DNA of 64,000 bases from Saxibacter everestensis (GTDB lineage: Bacteria > Actinomycetota > Actinomycetes > Actinomycetales > Brevibacteriaceae): assembly GCF_025787225.1 (NCBI RefSeq), contig NZ_CP090958.1, positions 3,582,550 through 3,646,549 of the forward strand, read 5' to 3'. Under the pieces are notes generated by a model, which had not been told where the DNA came from, searched no databases, and saw only the letters and a list, made by a program, of their open reading frames with translations. Both the position numbers and the translations under genes were made by a program. This document shows, piece after piece, positions 63,174 through 64,000 of the stretch; the stretch's first letter is position 1; each line of letters opens with the position of its first letter.

Positions 63174-64000
63174 ATGACCCACGAAGCGGCCGAGTTCGAC
63201 GACGACAGGACCGACACCGCCGGGAACAACGCGACCGACACCGGCGGAACCCGCCGGCACGTGGAGCTCTTCGCCGCCCACCGTGGCGACCTGGTAGGCG
63301 CCGCTTATCGGGTGCTGGGCAGCGTGCATGATGCCGAAGACGTTGTGCAGGATGCGTGGCTGCGATGGTCCGGCGTCGACATTGACACGGTGCGGATGCC
63401 GCGAGCCTACCTCCTGCAGACCGTGACCCGGCTGGCACTGAATCGGGTGCGCGACCAAGCCCGCCGGCGTGAGGAATACATCGGGCCATGGCTGCCGGAG
63501 CCCGCCGTCGCGGCCGAGGCAGAACATCAGGTGGAACTCGCCGACGACGTGTCGATGGCTTTGCTGGTGGTGCTCGCGGCGCTATCGCCGGCGGAACGCG
63601 CGGCATTTGTGCTGAAGGAGGTCTTCGGCCTCCCATACGGCGACATTGCAGAGGCGTTGGATCGTAGTGAAAGTGCGGTGCGACAGCTCGCCCATCGGGC
63701 GAAGAACCACGTCCATGAGCGGGCGCCGCGGTATCCGGTCAGTCCGAAGACACACCACGAGGTGACGGTCCGATTTCTCGAAGCCGTGCAGAACGGTTCG
63801 GTCGATGAGCTGTTGAGCCTGATGGCGCCGGACGTCACCCTGATCACCGATGGCGGCGGCATCCGCAAGGCGGCACTTCGTCCGTTGCTCGGCGCAGACA
63901 ACATCATCCGGTGGCTGTTCGGCGTGTTGGCAAAGCCGGATGTCGCCGATCTGGAGATGTCGCTGGGCCACGTCAATGGCCAAAGCGCCGTCGTCGCCCA
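63174..64000 (+). CDS. ECF41 sigma factor (SigJ-like), 3' truncated by window end
   Basis: This frame runs off the window and has 275 visible residues. Sigma region 2 (AAYRVLGSVHDAEDVVQDAW) and region 4 (LSPAERAAFVLKEVFGLPYG, then DIAEALDRSESAVRQLAHR) are intact. The ECF41 marks are present: WLPEP at 106-110 and the SnoaL-like C-terminal domain with DGGG at 226-229. The C-terminal domain acts as a built-in regulator in this group, replacing an anti-sigma factor. RBS AGGTGATGAG precedes the ATG. Confidence 0.9.
   Translation, partial: MTHEAAEFDDDRTDTAGNNATDTGGTRRHVELFAAHRGDLVGAAYRVLGSVHDAEDVVQDAWLRWSGVDIDTVRMPRAYLLQTVTRLALNRVRDQARRREEYIGPWLPEPAVAAEAEHQVELADDVSMALLVVLAALSPAERAAFVLKEVFGLPYGDIAEALDRSESAVRQLAHRAKNHVHERAPRYPVSPKTHHEVTVRFLEAVQNGSVDELLSLMAPDVTLITDGGGIRKAALRPLLGADNIIRWLFGVLAKPDVADLEMSLGHVNGQSAVVA

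Overview
The window comes from the chromosomal origin region of a high-GC Gram-positive bacterium (Actinomycetota, most likely Micrococcales). The dnaA-dnaN-gnd-recF-dciA-gyrB-gyrA order, the tRNA-Ile/tRNA-Ala pair after gyrA, the rpmH-rnpA-yidD-yidC-jag-rsmG-parA-parB block and the pbpA-pknA-pknB-sortase-crgA neighbourhood are all actinobacterial. A choline oxidase operon of the Arthrobacter type and a gnd gene between dnaN and recF fit a Brevibacterium/Arthrobacter-like organism. The genus is an inference.

Layout. 1-4875: 3' end of pbpA and two coupled Ser/Thr kinases (pknA, pknB). 5105-10330: a choline-to-betaine operon (BCCT transporter, betaine aldehyde dehydrogenase, choline oxidase). 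10427-12378: MFS exporter divergent from an HxlR regulator with tandem operators. 12523-15712: glutamine amidotransferase, a 56-aa membrane protein, class E sortase, DUF881 protein and divergent crgA. 15828-18443: DrrAB-like ABC exporter and TetR regulator. 18527-21133: DnaA-box cluster, rhomboid protease, cyclophilin and a repeat-rich membrane protein. 21189-27146: an accessory zone with an inverted-repeat element, a PIN toxin/HTH antitoxin pair, a MarR/CMD pair, a YdeI-like gene and a two-gene cassette flanked by 77-bp direct repeats. 27147-39179: tRNAs, DLW-39, DUF3566, gyrA, gyrB, dciA, recF, gnd, dnaN, oriC and dnaA. 39540-45045: rpmH to parB, with parS sites. 45139-50834: ATP-grasp ligase, aminotransferase, DUF4345, TetR, DUF2809, CwlM and thioredoxin. 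50891-58727: trxB, pseudokinase, MurJ, DUF6049 and NUDIX. 58919-64000: CCA-adding enzyme, acyl-CoA synthetase, and a CMD gene followed by an ECF41 sigma factor cut by the window end.

How the genes work together. Three themes dominate. First, replication and segregation: DnaA/oriC, DnaN, RecF, gyrase and ParABS. Second, control of envelope growth by kinases: PknA and PknB, their likely targets CwlM (a pseudo-amidase here) and the MurJ-linked pseudokinase, plus PbpA, CrgA and sortase. Third, osmoprotection through choline uptake and oxidation. The least explained parts are the 25377-27094 cassette, the 21296-21390 inverted repeat and the non-coding DnaA-box cluster at 18527-18590.
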